DNA of 64,000 bases, taken from UBA935 sp031556725. GTDB taxonomy: Bacteria; Bacillota; Clostridia; Lachnospirales; Lachnospiraceae. A program made the position numbers and the translations under genes. The stretch is from positions 62,001-126,000 of the forward strand of contig JAVBSL010000008.1 in NCBI GenBank assembly GCA_031556725.1, read 5' to 3'. The notes under the pieces are model-generated. The model saw only the letters and a list, made by a program, of their open reading frames with translations. It had not been told where the DNA came from and ran no database searches. Position 1 is the first letter of the stretch; every line of letters starts with the position of its first letter. Below are positions 7,392-17,263 of the stretch, in pieces.

Positions 7392-9944
7392 ATGGCAGCG
7401 GGTAATGCAAGGAAAACAAGTACATCAAGGAAAACGGCTTCTGGCAGCGGCAGAAAAACCAACCGGACTACGACACAAAGTAAACCGATGGATAGTGCAA
7501 TAAAAAACGAAATTATCATAATTGCAATGCTGGCAGCGGCAGTGTTTTTATTTCTGTGCAATTTTAGTATTATGGGCGTGATGGGCAATACGGTTAGTGA
7601 TATTATGTTTGGAATTTTTGGTTTGCCGGCATATATTACCCCGATTTTTTTACTGTTGCTGACTGCCTTCGGTCTTTCCAACCGGGGAAGCTTTATCGCC
7701 GGCCGGAAGATAGCCGCCGGTGTTGTGTTATATTTGCTGGTGGGCATTGTCTGTGATCTGGTATCGGCCAAAATGACGGCAGATACGATTTATGATATGA
7801 AAGAAATCTATATGCGGTGTGCAGAAAATCATAATGGCGGGGGAGTCATTGCAGGATCCCTTGCTTATTTGTGTTACCACTTTTTGGGGATTATCGGTTC
7901 TGTTTTAGTGATTCTGGTATTGGGTATCATTTCCGTTGTGATCATTACGGAACGTTCATTTGTGTCCGGGGTGAAAGAGAGCGGTCAGAAGATGTATGAG
8001 CGTTCGGTAGAAGATGCGGCATTAAGGAAAGAGCGCAACCGGATCAGAAAAGAAGAATGGGAAGAAGAAAAGAAACGCCGGGCTGAAGAAGAAGAAAATG
8101 AAAAAATTCTCCGCATGGATAAGAAGGTCTCGGGGGTTATGATGAATACGTCGCTGGTTAAGGAAGGCAGCATGATAGAAAAAGCCAGAGATGACATCCA
8201 TGAAATTACCCTGGAGGATTTTGAAGAACAGATAGCCGGTGATTTGGATTTTCATAAAATCAGGATTAACGGAGTGCTTTCGGAAGAGGAATACGAAGAA
8301 GAACATCAGGAAATTCATGAGCTGAAGACAGAGGCCAGAGAACCGGAGCCAAACAGATATCAGGAGCCTGTGAAGCAGGAACGGCCAAGAGAAACGGCTC
8401 AGGTACCGTCATCAAAACCGGAACCGGATATTGTCAAAGAAATTTATAAAGCAGAGCAGCGCACTCCGAAGAAATACATATTTCCGCCACTGTCCAAGCT
8501 GAAGCCGGGAACCAATAAGGGCAAAGGGGATCAGACCAGAGAATTAAAGGAAACAGCCCAGAGATTGCAGCAGACCCTGCAAACCTTCGGTGTAAGGGTT
8601 ACCATCACGGATATCAGCCAGGGTCCGGCCGTAACCCGATATGAGCTGCAACCGGAGCAGGGCGTTAAAGTAAGTAAAATAGTGGGACTGGCAGATGACA
8701 TTAAATTAAATCTGGCAGCAACGGATATACGAATCGAAGCACCGATTCCGGGTAAAGCAGCGGTGGGGATCGAAGTACCCAATAAAGAAAATTCGGCGGT
8801 GGCATTCCGGGATTTGATAGATACCAAAGAATTTAAGGAATTTCCTTCAGATATTGCTTTTGCAGTGGGTAAGGATATTGCCGGCAAGACGGTAATATCA
8901 GACATTGCGAAAATGCCTCATATGCTGATTGCAGGTGCCACCGGCTCCGGTAAATCGGTGTGTATCAATACCCTGATCATGAGTATCCTGTATAAAGCCC
9001 ATCCGGATGATGTGAAGCTGATCATGATTGATCCCAAGGTAGTGGAACTAAGTGTTTATAACGGAATTCCGCACTTACTGATACCGGTGGTGACCGATCC
9101 CAAGAAAGCCTCATCGGCATTGCACTGGGGGGTTGCGGAAATGGAAGACCGCTATCAGAAATTTGCTGATTATAATGTCCGGGATTTAAAAGGTTATAAT
9201 AAGAAAGTAGTGGGGATGAAGGAAAGCGGTGATTCGGAAGCACCGGCGAAGATGCCGCAGATTATCATTATTGTGGATGAGTTAGCCGACCTGATGATGG
9301 TTGCCCCCGGTGAAGTGGAGCAATCCATCTGCCGTCTGGCCCAGTTGGCCAGGGCTGCCGGTATCCACTTGATTATTGCAACCCAGCGGCCGTCGGTAGA
9401 TGTTATCACCGGATTAATTAAGGCCAACATGCCCAGCCGGGTGGCATTCAGTGTTTCCAGCGGGGTGGATTCACGGACCATTCTGGATATGAACGGAGCA
9501 GAGAAACTGTTGGGAAAAGGAGATATGCTCTTTTACCCGCAAGGCTACACCAAGCCGGCCAGGGTCCAGGGTGCTTTCATTTCCGATAAAGAAGTTTCCG
9601 ATGTTGTGGAATTTCTGAAAAATCAAACACTGGGGAATGTTTACAGCGAAGATGTGGAAGAAAAGATTATGAATATCAAAACCACGGCCGGCGGCGGAGC
9701 GGCAGGAGATAGTGCTACGGAAAAAGATCAGTATTTTATTGAAGCCGGAAAATTTATTATTGATAAGGATAAAGCATCTATCGGAATGCTGCAGCGGGTA
9801 TATAAAATTGGATTTAACCGGGCGGCCAGAATTATGGATCAGTTGTGTGAAGCCGGAGTAGTCGGGGAAGAAGAAGGAACCAAGCCTAGAAAAGTAATGA
9901 TGAGCATGGAAGAGTTTGAGCAGTATATAGAAGAATATTATTAA
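7392..9944 (+). CDS. ftsK: FtsK/SpoIIIE-family DNA translocase
   Basis: This hexameric ATPase pumps chromosomal DNA through the septum at division or sporulation. The 850-residue product has four membrane segments between about residues 35 and 180. A charged linker runs to about 370 (Glu/Lys/Arg-rich, with KRRAEEEENEK). The motor has Walker A GATGSGKSVCIN near residue 515, Walker B IIIIVDELADLMM and RLAQLARAAGIHLIIATQRP. The C-terminal gamma winged helix ends in RKVMMSMEEFEQYIEEYY. Sequence does not separate FtsK from SpoIIIE roles. The ATG at 7392 has only a weak upstream ribosome site (GAGGAATAG). Confidence 0.95.
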   Translation: MAAGNARKTSTSRKTASGSGRKTNRTTTQSKPMDSAIKNEIIIIAMLAAAVFLFLCNFSIMGVMGNTVSDIMFGIFGLPAYITPIFLLLLTAFGLSNRGSFIAGRKIAAGVVLYLLVGIVCDLVSAKMTADTIYDMKEIYMRCAENHNGGGVIAGSLAYLCYHFLGIIGSVLVILVLGIISVVIITERSFVSGVKESGQKMYERSVEDAALRKERNRIRKEEWEEEKKRRAEEEENEKILRMDKKVSGVMMNTSLVKEGSMIEKARDDIHEITLEDFEEQIAGDLDFHKIRINGVLSEEEYEEEHQEIHELKTEAREPEPNRYQEPVKQERPRETAQVPSSKPEPDIVKEIYKAEQRTPKKYIFPPLSKLKPGTNKGKGDQTRELKETAQRLQQTLQTFGVRVTITDISQGPAVTRYELQPEQGVKVSKIVGLADDIKLNLAATDIRIEAPIPGKAAVGIEVPNKENSAVAFRDLIDTKEFKEFPSDIAFAVGKDIAGKTVISDIAKMPHMLIAGATGSGKSVCINTLIMSILYKAHPDDVKLIMIDPKVVELSVYNGIPHLLIPVVTDPKKASSALHWGVAEMEDRYQKFADYNVRDLKGYNKKVVGMKESGDSEAPAKMPQIIIIVDELADLMMVAPGEVEQSICRLAQLARAAGIHLIIATQRPSVDVITGLIKANMPSRVAFSVSSGVDSRTILDMNGAEKLLGKGDMLFYPQGYTKPARVQGAFISDKEVSDVVEFLKNQTLGNVYSEDVEEKIMNIKTTAGGGAAGDSATEKDQYFIEAGKFIIDKDKASIGMLQRVYKIGFNRAARIMDQLCEAGVVGEEEGTKPRKVMMSMEEFEQYIEEYY

Positions 9945-9960
9945 GAAAGGCAAGGTGTCT

Positions 9961-11640
9961 ATGAGCGGTTTCAAAACAGATATTCAGATTGCGCAGGAAG
10001 CCAAAATGCTGCCTGTCAAGCAGATTGCAGAGGAGTTGGGCATTGAGGAAGAAGAATTGGAGCTTTACGGAAAATATAAAGCGAAGATTACCGATTCTTA
10101 TTTAAAAAGAATTGAGAATAATCCCCAAGGCAAATTGATTTTAGTAACAGCTATAAATCCCACGCCGGCCGGAGAAGGAAAAACTACCACCACAGTAGGG
10201 TTGGGACAGGCCTTTGGCAAGATCGGGAAAAAAGCGATTATTGCTTTGCGGGAACCGTCTTTAGGTCCCTGTTTTGGTGTCAAAGGAGGAGCGGCCGGAG
10301 GCGGATATGCACAGGTAGTTCCCATGGAAGAACTGAACCTGCATTTTACCGGTGATTTTCACGCCATAACCGCAGCTAATAATTTATTGGCGGCGCTATT
10401 GGATAATCATATTCAGCAGGGAAATGAGCTGGGTATCGATACCAGGCAGATCGCCTGGAAAAGATGTTTGGATATGAATGACCGGGTTTTACGGAACACA
10501 GTAGTAGGCCTTGGCAATAAAGCAGACGGAACCGCCAGGGAAGATCATTTTGTCATTACGGTGGCATCGGAAATTATGGCGGTGCTTTGTCTTGCCGAAG
10601 ATATGGCCGATTTGAAAGAACGGCTGGGCAGAATGGTAGTGGCTTATAACTTTGCCGGAGAACCGGTTACGGCCGGTGAACTGCAAGGGGTAGGGGCCAT
10701 GGCAGCTCTGTTAAAAGATGCCATGAAGCCTAATCTGATTCAGACGCTGGAGCATACGCCGGCTTTGGTTCATGGCGGACCCTTTGCCAACATTGCCCAT
10801 GGCTGCAATTCCGTGCGGGCAACCAAGGCAGCTCTCAAGATGGCGGATTATTGTATTACCGAGGCCGGTTTTGGGGCTGATCTGGGGGCTGAAAAGTTTT
10901 TTGATATTAAGTGCCGAAATGCCGGACTTAAGCCGGATGCGGTAGTTCTGGTAGCTACTGTGAGAGCACTGAAATATAACGGCGGAGTGGCCAAAGCTGA
11001 TTTAAATGAAGAAAATCTGGCGGCTCTGCAAAAAGGCATTGTTAATCTGGAAAAACATATTGAAAATCTGCAGAAATACGGTGTTCCTGTAGTAGTCACA
11101 TTAAACAGTTTTATTTCGGATACGAAAGCGGAAATTGATTATGTAGAAACCTTCTGTAAGGAAAAAGATTGTGAATTTGCCCTGTCACAGGTATGGGAAA
11201 AGGGCGGCGAAGGCGGCATCCTGCTGGCCGAAAAGGTTTTGCATACTTTAGAGACTAAAGAAAGTAAATTTCGCTGTATCTATGATGAGAGTGCTGATAT
11301 CAAAGAAAAGATCAATAAGATTGCCAAAGAAATATATGGTGCGGATGGCGTTGATTTTTCCGAGACAGCTAAAAATCAAATAAAAAAATTAGAGCAGCTG
11401 GGATTTGGTAATTTGCCCGTCTGTATGGCCAAAAACCAATATTCCCTGTCGGATAATCCGCAATTATTAGGCCGGCCGAAAGACTTCCGGATCACGATCA
11501 GGGAGATGTATGTTTCAGCAGGAGCCGGATTCATTGTAGTATTAACCGGAGCAATCATAACCATGCCGGGCTTGCCCAAGCAGCCGGCGGCATTTAACAT
11601 TGATGTGAATGATGAAGGTGTTATAACAGGTCTATTTTAG
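9961..11640 (+). CDS. fhs: formate-tetrahydrofolate ligase
   Basis: The enzyme makes 10-formyl-THF from formate, THF and ATP, the entry of formate into C1 metabolism; in acetogens it is part of the methyl branch of the Wood-Ljungdahl pathway. The 559-residue product has the expected length, the nucleotide-binding motif INPTPAGEGKTTTTVGLG, LREPSLGPCFGVKGGAAGGG, HFTGDFHAI and the C-terminal GAIITMPGLPKQPAA. ATG 9961 follows AAAGGCAAGG. It precedes folD by 14 bases, so formyl-THF is passed on to the next enzyme encoded in the same operon. Confidence 0.97.
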   Translation: MSGFKTDIQIAQEAKMLPVKQIAEELGIEEEELELYGKYKAKITDSYLKRIENNPQGKLILVTAINPTPAGEGKTTTTVGLGQAFGKIGKKAIIALREPSLGPCFGVKGGAAGGGYAQVVPMEELNLHFTGDFHAITAANNLLAALLDNHIQQGNELGIDTRQIAWKRCLDMNDRVLRNTVVGLGNKADGTAREDHFVITVASEIMAVLCLAEDMADLKERLGRMVVAYNFAGEPVTAGELQGVGAMAALLKDAMKPNLIQTLEHTPALVHGGPFANIAHGCNSVRATKAALKMADYCITEAGFGADLGAEKFFDIKCRNAGLKPDAVVLVATVRALKYNGGVAKADLNEENLAALQKGIVNLEKHIENLQKYGVPVVVTLNSFISDTKAEIDYVETFCKEKDCEFALSQVWEKGGEGGILLAEKVLHTLETKESKFRCIYDESADIKEKINKIAKEIYGADGVDFSETAKNQIKKLEQLGFGNLPVCMAKNQYSLSDNPQLLGRPKDFRITIREMYVSAGAGFIVVLTGAIITMPGLPKQPAAFNIDVNDEGVITGLF

Positions 11641-11654
11641 GAAGGAAACAGAAA

Positions 11655-12500
11655 ATGGCAAAGTTAATCGACGGAAAAGCAATTTCCGCACAAATTAAGG
11701 ATGAATGTCGGGAAAAAGCCGAAGAGTTAAAAGCACGGGGGAAAGAAGTGACCCTGGCAGTGGTTCAGGTAGGCAGTGATCCAGCCTCCAGTGTGTATGT
11801 GGGAAATAAGAAAAAAGGGTGCGAATATATCGGAATTCATTCACAGGCTTATGAACTGCGGTCGGAAACCACCCAGGAGGAATTACTGAACCTGATTGAA
11901 AGATTAAATGCCGATAATGCTGTAAACGGCATCCTGGTGCAGTTGCCATTACCTGGGCATATTAACGAAGACCTCGTGATAAAAGCGATTGATCCGCATA
12001 AAGATGTTGATGGGTTTCATCCCGCCAGTGTGGGTGCTCTTTGTATCGGACAGCCTGGATTCGTGTCATGCACACCGGCTGGAATTATTCAGTTGCTGAA
12101 ACGTTCCGGAATCGAAATCGCCGGAAAAGAATGTGTTGTTATTGGCAGAAGCAATATTGTGGGTAAACCTATGGCACTTTTATTGCTCAGAGAGAATGCT
12201 ACCGTAACTATTGCACATTCTAAGACGAAGGATTTGAAAGAAGTTGCCCGTCGGGCGGATATTTTAATTGTAGCAGTGGGCAGACCGGAAATGATTACCA
12301 GCGAATACGTGAAGGAGGGCGCCGTAGTCATCGATGTGGGAATTCACCGGGATGCCAATAATAAGCTGTGCGGTGACGTGGATTTTAAGGATGTGGAACC
12401 GGTTTGCAGCGCCATTACCCCGGTACCGGGCGGAGTAGGACCGATGACCATTGCCATGCTGATGCATAACTGCGTAGAATCGGCATTGTTGTATCAATAA
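11655..12500 (+). CDS. folD: bifunctional methylene-THF dehydrogenase / methenyl-THF cyclohydrolase
   Basis: This 281-residue NADP-dependent enzyme interconverts 10-formyl-, 5,10-methenyl- and 5,10-methylene-THF. Motifs include VQVGSDPASSVYVGNKKKGCEYIG with the catalytic lysine, GILVQLPLPGHI, the DVDGFHP loop, CTPAGIIQLL, the Rossmann site VIGRSNIVGKP and the C-terminal TPVPGGVGPMTIAML. The length is standard. AGGAAGGAAAC precedes ATG 11655. It is co-directional with fhs and forms a two-step C1 module. Confidence 0.97.
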   Translation: MAKLIDGKAISAQIKDECREKAEELKARGKEVTLAVVQVGSDPASSVYVGNKKKGCEYIGIHSQAYELRSETTQEELLNLIERLNADNAVNGILVQLPLPGHINEDLVIKAIDPHKDVDGFHPASVGALCIGQPGFVSCTPAGIIQLLKRSGIEIAGKECVVIGRSNIVGKPMALLLLRENATVTIAHSKTKDLKEVARRADILIVAVGRPEMITSEYVKEGAVVIDVGIHRDANNKLCGDVDFKDVEPVCSAITPVPGGVGPMTIAMLMHNCVESALLYQ

Positions 12501-12535
12501 GCGATAGCCATCAATAGTCATGGAAGGGATGATAT

Positions 12536-13978
12536 ATGAAATGTCCGAATTGTGGATTTGAGTTAGCCGCCGAACAGCTTTATTGTGAGAAATGCGGTGG
12601 AGAAATTCAAATTGTGCCAGACTTTGAACCGGAAATAGAAAACAGCATTATTGAAACATTATCTACTGTTGCAGAGGAAATAGAACTGGAGCAGGAAGTG
12701 CAAAAACCGGAAAGTCATAAAAAGCCTAACAAATTACATACAGAAGAGCAGCAGAACCGGTCCCATGTGATTATCGGTATTGGTAGTTTTATTGGTGTTC
12801 TCGTTATTATATTAGTCGTTGGTATTCAAATGTATCATATATATTCTGTTTCTTATCAAATCGATCAGGCAGAAGAAAATGCGGATGCAGGGAATTATCT
12901 GAAAGCGGCAGAGTATATGGAAAAAGCCGATGGATTATCACCGGATAATGCCGGCATTAGATATACCATGGCCAATTATTACTATTTGCATGGTGATATT
13001 GATAAGTCCGTCAGTATTTTGGTATCCATGACCCAAAGTGAGCGCTATACCGTCGAAGAGAAAGAAAAGTGTTATGAAAAAGCTATTGCCATTTTGGATG
13101 AACAAAAAAATTATCAAAAAATCAGCGATTTACTGAAAAATTGTGAAGACGAAATACTGGTAACCCAGTTTCAGCATTATCTGGCAATGGAACCGGAATT
13201 CAGCGTACCTTCAGGAAATTATGGAGAAGTTATACCACTGAAATTAAGCTCCAATACTTCCGGCAAAATATATTATACCCTAAATGGCTCGAAGCCAACC
13301 CAGGACAGCAAGGTTTATGTGGCACCGATTTTTTTGGAGACAGGTGATTATGTAGTGTCGGCCATGTTTGTAAATGATTATGGCATTGAAAGTGAAATCG
13401 TCCGCAATTCCTATCATATTGACCTGTTGGTTCCGGATCCGCCGAAAATTGCCTTATATAGCGGATTGTATGTGGAACCCACGATGATCGAAGTGACATT
13501 ACCGGAAACCGGAGAAATCTACTATACAACCAATGGAAATATCCCCACCATTGACAGTAATCACTATACGGAACCAATCGAGATGCCGCTGGGCAGAACA
13601 GAGTTTAATTTTATTACCATAAGTGATGAGGGTGTTCCCAGCGATGTTGTCAGACGAAACTTTGAATTTCGACTGATGACCAGTGTGACCACCAGTATTG
13701 CAACCAAAAATATTATGGAAGCACTGGTAAGCCGCCGGGTACTTACGGATATGAGCGGAAAAGCTTTCGGAATGAGCGGGAGTTATGAATACAGCTTTAA
13801 TTCATTTATTGAAATTCCGGGAAAAGGTTATTATTATAAGTTTGATGAGTTTTATAAAGAAAGCGATGGTGTGAAAATAAAAACCGAGCACTTGTATGCT
13901 GTTGAAGTATATACGGGAACCCCCAATCGTTTGATTTATAATGAATTAGGTGAGATGGATTTAATTTCATTAGATTAA
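12536..13978 (+). CDS. membrane-anchored zinc-ribbon protein with chitobiase C-terminal repeats
   Basis: The 480-residue protein has a clear modular layout. A zinc ribbon has CPNC at residues 3-6 and CEKC at 17-20. An acidic linker follows, then one membrane segment at about 79-102 (IIGIGSFIGVLVIILVV). A helical TPR-like stretch spans about 110-215. Two beta domains of the chitobiase/beta-hexosaminidase C-terminal type are marked by YYTLNGSKPTQDSKVY and YYTTNGNIPTIDSNHY. The last 100 residues are unassigned. The zinc ribbon would be cytoplasmic and the repeats outside. No enzymatic motif is seen; a cell-surface binding or sensing role is inference. AAGGGATGATAT precedes ATG 12536. Confidence 0.75.
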   Translation: MKCPNCGFELAAEQLYCEKCGGEIQIVPDFEPEIENSIIETLSTVAEEIELEQEVQKPESHKKPNKLHTEEQQNRSHVIIGIGSFIGVLVIILVVGIQMYHIYSVSYQIDQAEENADAGNYLKAAEYMEKADGLSPDNAGIRYTMANYYYLHGDIDKSVSILVSMTQSERYTVEEKEKCYEKAIAILDEQKNYQKISDLLKNCEDEILVTQFQHYLAMEPEFSVPSGNYGEVIPLKLSSNTSGKIYYTLNGSKPTQDSKVYVAPIFLETGDYVVSAMFVNDYGIESEIVRNSYHIDLLVPDPPKIALYSGLYVEPTMIEVTLPETGEIYYTTNGNIPTIDSNHYTEPIEMPLGRTEFNFITISDEGVPSDVVRRNFEFRLMTSVTTSIATKNIMEALVSRRVLTDMSGKAFGMSGSYEYSFNSFIEIPGKGYYYKFDEFYKESDGVKIKTEHLYAVEVYTGTPNRLIYNELGEMDLISLD

Positions 13979-14005
13979 GTAAATTTTTAAATGGAGGAAG
14001 ACAGG

Positions 14006-14893
14006 ATGTATAAAATTTTAAAAGCACAGGAATTGGCAGCCAACATTTTTTTGATGGAAGTGGAGGCAAAAAGGATTGCCAAGGCTTGTCAGCCCGGACA
14101 GTTTGTAATTGTCAGAACAGATGATGAGGGGGAGCGTATTCCTTTGACAATCTGCGATTATGACAGGGAAAAGGGAACCATAACCATCGTATTTCAGATT
14201 GTGGGTGCAGGAACCCAAATCATGTCAGAGTTAAAAGCAGGAGATGCTTTTAAAGACTTTGTAGGACCCTTGGGATGTCCTTCGGAATTTGTTGCCGAGG
14301 AACTGGCCGAAGTGAAAGAGAAAAATATTTTATTTGTAGCCGGCGGCGTGGGGACAGCACCGGTGTACCCTCAGGTAAAATGGCTTCATGAAAATGGCAT
14401 CGGGGCGGACGTAATCGTCGGTGCCAAAAACAAAGATCTGCTGATTTTGGAAAAAGAGATGGAAGCGGTAGCCGGAAATCTATATGTAACCACCGATGAT
14501 GGTTCCTACGGCCGCAGCGGAATGGTAACCAACACCATCAAAGACTTGGTGAATGAAGGCAAAAAATACGATGTTTGTATTGCCATCGGTCCCATGATCA
14601 TGATGAAATTCGTTTGTTTACTGACTAAGGAATTAGAGATTCCCACCATTGTCAGCCTGAATCCGATTATGGTGGACGGCACCGGCATGTGCGGTGCCTG
14701 CCGTGTGACGGTTGGCGGTGAAGTGAAATTCGCCTGCGTGGACGGACCGGAATTTGATGGTCATCTGGTTAATTTCGATGAAGCTATGAAACGTCAGCAA
14801 ATATATAAAACAGAGGAAGGCCGTGCTTTCTTAAAGGCAAAAGAAGGGGCAACCCACCACGGCGGATGCGGAAATTGCGGAGGTGACAAATAA
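14006..14893 (+). CDS. ferredoxin-NADP+ reductase-like subunit alpha (NfnA type)
   Basis: This is an FAD/NAD(P)- and [2Fe-2S]-binding subunit. The 295-residue product starts with a ferredoxin-reductase-like FAD domain (PGQFVIVRTDDEGERIPLTI). The NAD(P) site is NILFVAGGVGTAPVYPQVK, and a C-terminal iron-sulfur cluster motif runs MCGACRVTVGGEVKFAC. With the next gene it forms the NfnAB electron-bifurcating transhydrogenase, or the related SudAB/GltA-type complex, linking NADH, NADPH and ferredoxin pools in anaerobes. Start 14006 follows GGAGGAAGACAGG; the in-frame ATG at 13991 overlaps that site and is unlikely. It shares one base with the next start (TAATGG). Confidence 0.88.
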   Translation: MYKILKAQELAANIFLMEVEAKRIAKACQPGQFVIVRTDDEGERIPLTICDYDREKGTITIVFQIVGAGTQIMSELKAGDAFKDFVGPLGCPSEFVAEELAEVKEKNILFVAGGVGTAPVYPQVKWLHENGIGADVIVGAKNKDLLILEKEMEAVAGNLYVTTDDGSYGRSGMVTNTIKDLVNEGKKYDVCIAIGPMIMMKFVCLLTKELEIPTIVSLNPIMVDGTGMCGACRVTVGGEVKFACVDGPEFDGHLVNFDEAMKRQQIYKTEEGRAFLKAKEGATHHGGCGNCGGDK

Positions 14894-16281
14894 TGGATAT
14901 ATTAAAGAAAATACCTGTACGTGAGCAGGACGCAAAGGTACGGGCAACTAATTTTGAAGAGGTTTGCTTAGGATATAACAAAGAGGAAGCCATAGAGGAA
15001 GCTGCCAGATGTATTAACTGTAAGAATGCCCAGTGCATCAAAGGTTGTCCGGTAGCGATTGATATTCCGGCCTTTATTGAAAAAGTGAAGGTTGGAGACA
15101 TTGCCGATGCTTATCAGGTAATCAGTGAATCATCAGCCCTTCCGGCTGTTTGCGGACGAGTATGTCCTCAGGAAAGCCAGTGTGAAGGAAAATGTATCAG
15201 GGGTATCAAAGGTGAACCGGTGTCCATCGGTAAACTGGAACGTTTTGTTGCCGATTGGGCTATGCAAAATGAAGTGAAACCGGTAGGTGCGGAAAGCAAA
15301 AACGGTAAAAAAGTAGCTGTAATCGGTTCCGGCCCGGCAGGACTTACCTGTGCCGGTGATCTGGCTAAAATGGGCTATGAAGTGACTATTTTTGAAGCCC
15401 TTCATGAAGCCGGAGGGGTACTGGTATACGGTATTCCCGAGTTCCGTCTGCCCAAAGCGGACGTAGTTGCGAAGGAAATTGAAAATGTAAAATCCTTAGG
15501 CGTTGTAATAGAAACCGATGTGGTTGTGGGTAAATCCGTAACTATTGATGAATTACTTGGTGAAGAAGGCTTTGATGCGGTATTTATCGGTTCGGGAGCA
15601 GGACTTCCGAAATTCATGGGAATTCCCGGCGAACAGGCTAACGGTGTATTTTCAGCTAATGAATATCTGACCAGAAGTAACCTGATGAAAGCATTTGATG
15701 AGAATTCCAACACCCCAATTATGCGGGGAAAGAAGGTCGCCGTAGTAGGTGGCGGTAATGTGGCCATGGATGCCGCCAGAACAGCTTTGCGTCTGGGAGC
15801 TGAGGTTCATGTAGTATATCGCCGAAGCGAAGAGGAGCTGCCTGCCAGAGTGGAGGAAGTTCATCATGCTAAGGAAGAAGGAATTATTTTTGATCTGCTC
15901 AGCAATCCCACAGAGATTTTAGCCGACGAAAATGGCTGGGTTTGCGGCATCAAGTGTGTAAAGATGGAACTGGGCGAGCCGGATGAATCCGGACGTAGAA
16001 GACCGGTAGTGAAACCGGATTCGGAATTTACCATTGAGGTTGATACCGTAATCATGTCTCTGGGAACTTCACCTAATCCGCTGATTTCTTCTACCACCAA
16101 AGGATTAGAGGTTAATAAATGGCAGTGTATCGTGGCCGATGAAGAGTTTGGAAAGACCTCAAAGGAAGGGGTTTATGCCGGCGGTGACGCGGTAACCGGA
16201 GCGGCCACCGTAATTTTGGCCATGGGAGCAGGACGTGCAGGAGCAAAAGGCATTGATGAATTCCTGAACGGGAAAGCATAG
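14893..16281 (+). CDS. NADPH-dependent glutamate synthase small-subunit-like flavoprotein (NfnB type)
   Basis: The 462-residue subunit begins with a ferredoxin-like [4Fe-4S] region (CINCKNAQCIKGCPV, CGRVCPQESQCEGKC). Two nucleotide sites follow: VAVIGSGPAGLTCAGDLA for FAD and VAVVGGGNVAMDAARTALR for NADPH. The FAD-closing motif GVYAGGDAVTGAATVI is near the end. It pairs with the preceding subunit. Free-standing pairs of this kind, with no glutamate synthase large subunit beside them, are usually NfnAB rather than nitrogen-assimilation enzymes; the reaction itself cannot be shown from sequence. Confidence 0.9.
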   Translation: MDILKKIPVREQDAKVRATNFEEVCLGYNKEEAIEEAARCINCKNAQCIKGCPVAIDIPAFIEKVKVGDIADAYQVISESSALPAVCGRVCPQESQCEGKCIRGIKGEPVSIGKLERFVADWAMQNEVKPVGAESKNGKKVAVIGSGPAGLTCAGDLAKMGYEVTIFEALHEAGGVLVYGIPEFRLPKADVVAKEIENVKSLGVVIETDVVVGKSVTIDELLGEEGFDAVFIGSGAGLPKFMGIPGEQANGVFSANEYLTRSNLMKAFDENSNTPIMRGKKVAVVGGGNVAMDAARTALRLGAEVHVVYRRSEEELPARVEEVHHAKEEGIIFDLLSNPTEILADENGWVCGIKCVKMELGEPDESGRRRPVVKPDSEFTIEVDTVIMSLGTSPNPLISSTTKGLEVNKWQCIVADEEFGKTSKEGVYAGGDAVTGAATVILAMGAGRAGAKGIDEFLNGKA

Positions 16282-16294
16282 AAGAGGGAAAAAA

Positions 16295-17242
16295 TTGAAT
16301 AAAAAAGTAGTGACAGTCCTTATTCCGATTGGGTTAATTCTTTTGATTCTGCTTATTTCAATTATTACAGCAGTGGTAAAGAAAAACAGCAATACCGGAA
16401 AATCCGAAGCTAAGATTGATCAGCTTCAGGAAAACATTATGGATTATACAGATGAACAAATTGGTACTTTAAAAGAACAATCTGCTACAGCATTGCCATT
16501 GCCGGCTGCTACAGCATCACCGGCACCGACAGCGACAACTGTCCAGGGCAAGCTATATCAGAATGTGGAATACGATATTCAAAATCAATTAGCCGAAATG
16601 ATGGCGTATTGGGCAGATAATAATCAGGAAGCACTAAACGATCTGGTTTTTTTAGATCGGTTTAAGGCAATGTCTTATTCTTTAATTGGTACCAATGATT
16701 ATTATTACTATGGTGAAGAGGACGCAGCAGGAATACCGAGTGGGGTCGGACTTGCTGTATATGCTGACAATAAGTATTATTACGGTTCATGGACAGGTGG
16801 CAAAAGGAGCGGAGAAGGATCCTTTATGCATTATCATATTCATGAAGATGCGGTCAGTAAGGATGCGTATAGCTATCATTTCTATGTGGGTGAATGGAAA
16901 AGCGATTTGCCGGATGGAAATGGCACGGAACACTATGAATTTAATCTGCATAATTTGCAGGCAGGTATCGGTTACAACAGCAATTTAATCGGAAGCTATA
17001 AGGAAGGGTTGTATAATGGGGAATTCTATATTACCAATCTTTATAATGACGGAAATGTAAAAGAATGGGATGCCACTGCCAAGGACGGGGCTTTTGTATA
17101 TCAAAGCGCCAATAAGGACAAAGCAGGAAGAAGGACCGTACAGGTCGATTGTACGGATGCCAATAACTATATTTGGATGGATCCCAAAGAAAACCATAAC
17201 CTGGGTGTACAGTGCATGAATGTAAGTGGGAACCGAAACTAA
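16295..17242 (+). CDS. membrane-anchored MORN-like repeat protein
   Basis: The 315-residue product has a single N-terminal membrane segment (VVTVLIPIGLILLILLISII) that looks like an uncleaved anchor, so most of the protein is outside. A low-complexity Ala/Thr/Pro linker (about 67-82) follows. The folded part carries MORN-like units such as YYYGSWTGGKRSGEGSF and FYVGEWKSDLPDGNGTEHY. The start is TTG 16295, preceded by AGAGGGAAAAAA; no in-frame ATG lies near the anchor. The function is unknown; MORN repeats often mediate membrane or protein contacts. It sits 13 bases after the NfnB-type gene and may be in the same transcript. Confidence 0.7.
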   Translation: MNKKVVTVLIPIGLILLILLISIITAVVKKNSNTGKSEAKIDQLQENIMDYTDEQIGTLKEQSATALPLPAATASPAPTATTVQGKLYQNVEYDIQNQLAEMMAYWADNNQEALNDLVFLDRFKAMSYSLIGTNDYYYYGEEDAAGIPSGVGLAVYADNKYYYGSWTGGKRSGEGSFMHYHIHEDAVSKDAYSYHFYVGEWKSDLPDGNGTEHYEFNLHNLQAGIGYNSNLIGSYKEGLYNGEFYITNLYNDGNVKEWDATAKDGAFVYQSANKDKAGRRTVQVDCTDANNYIWMDPKENHNLGVQCMNVSGNRN

Positions 17243-17263
17243 TAAAACGGAGGGTTACAAGTA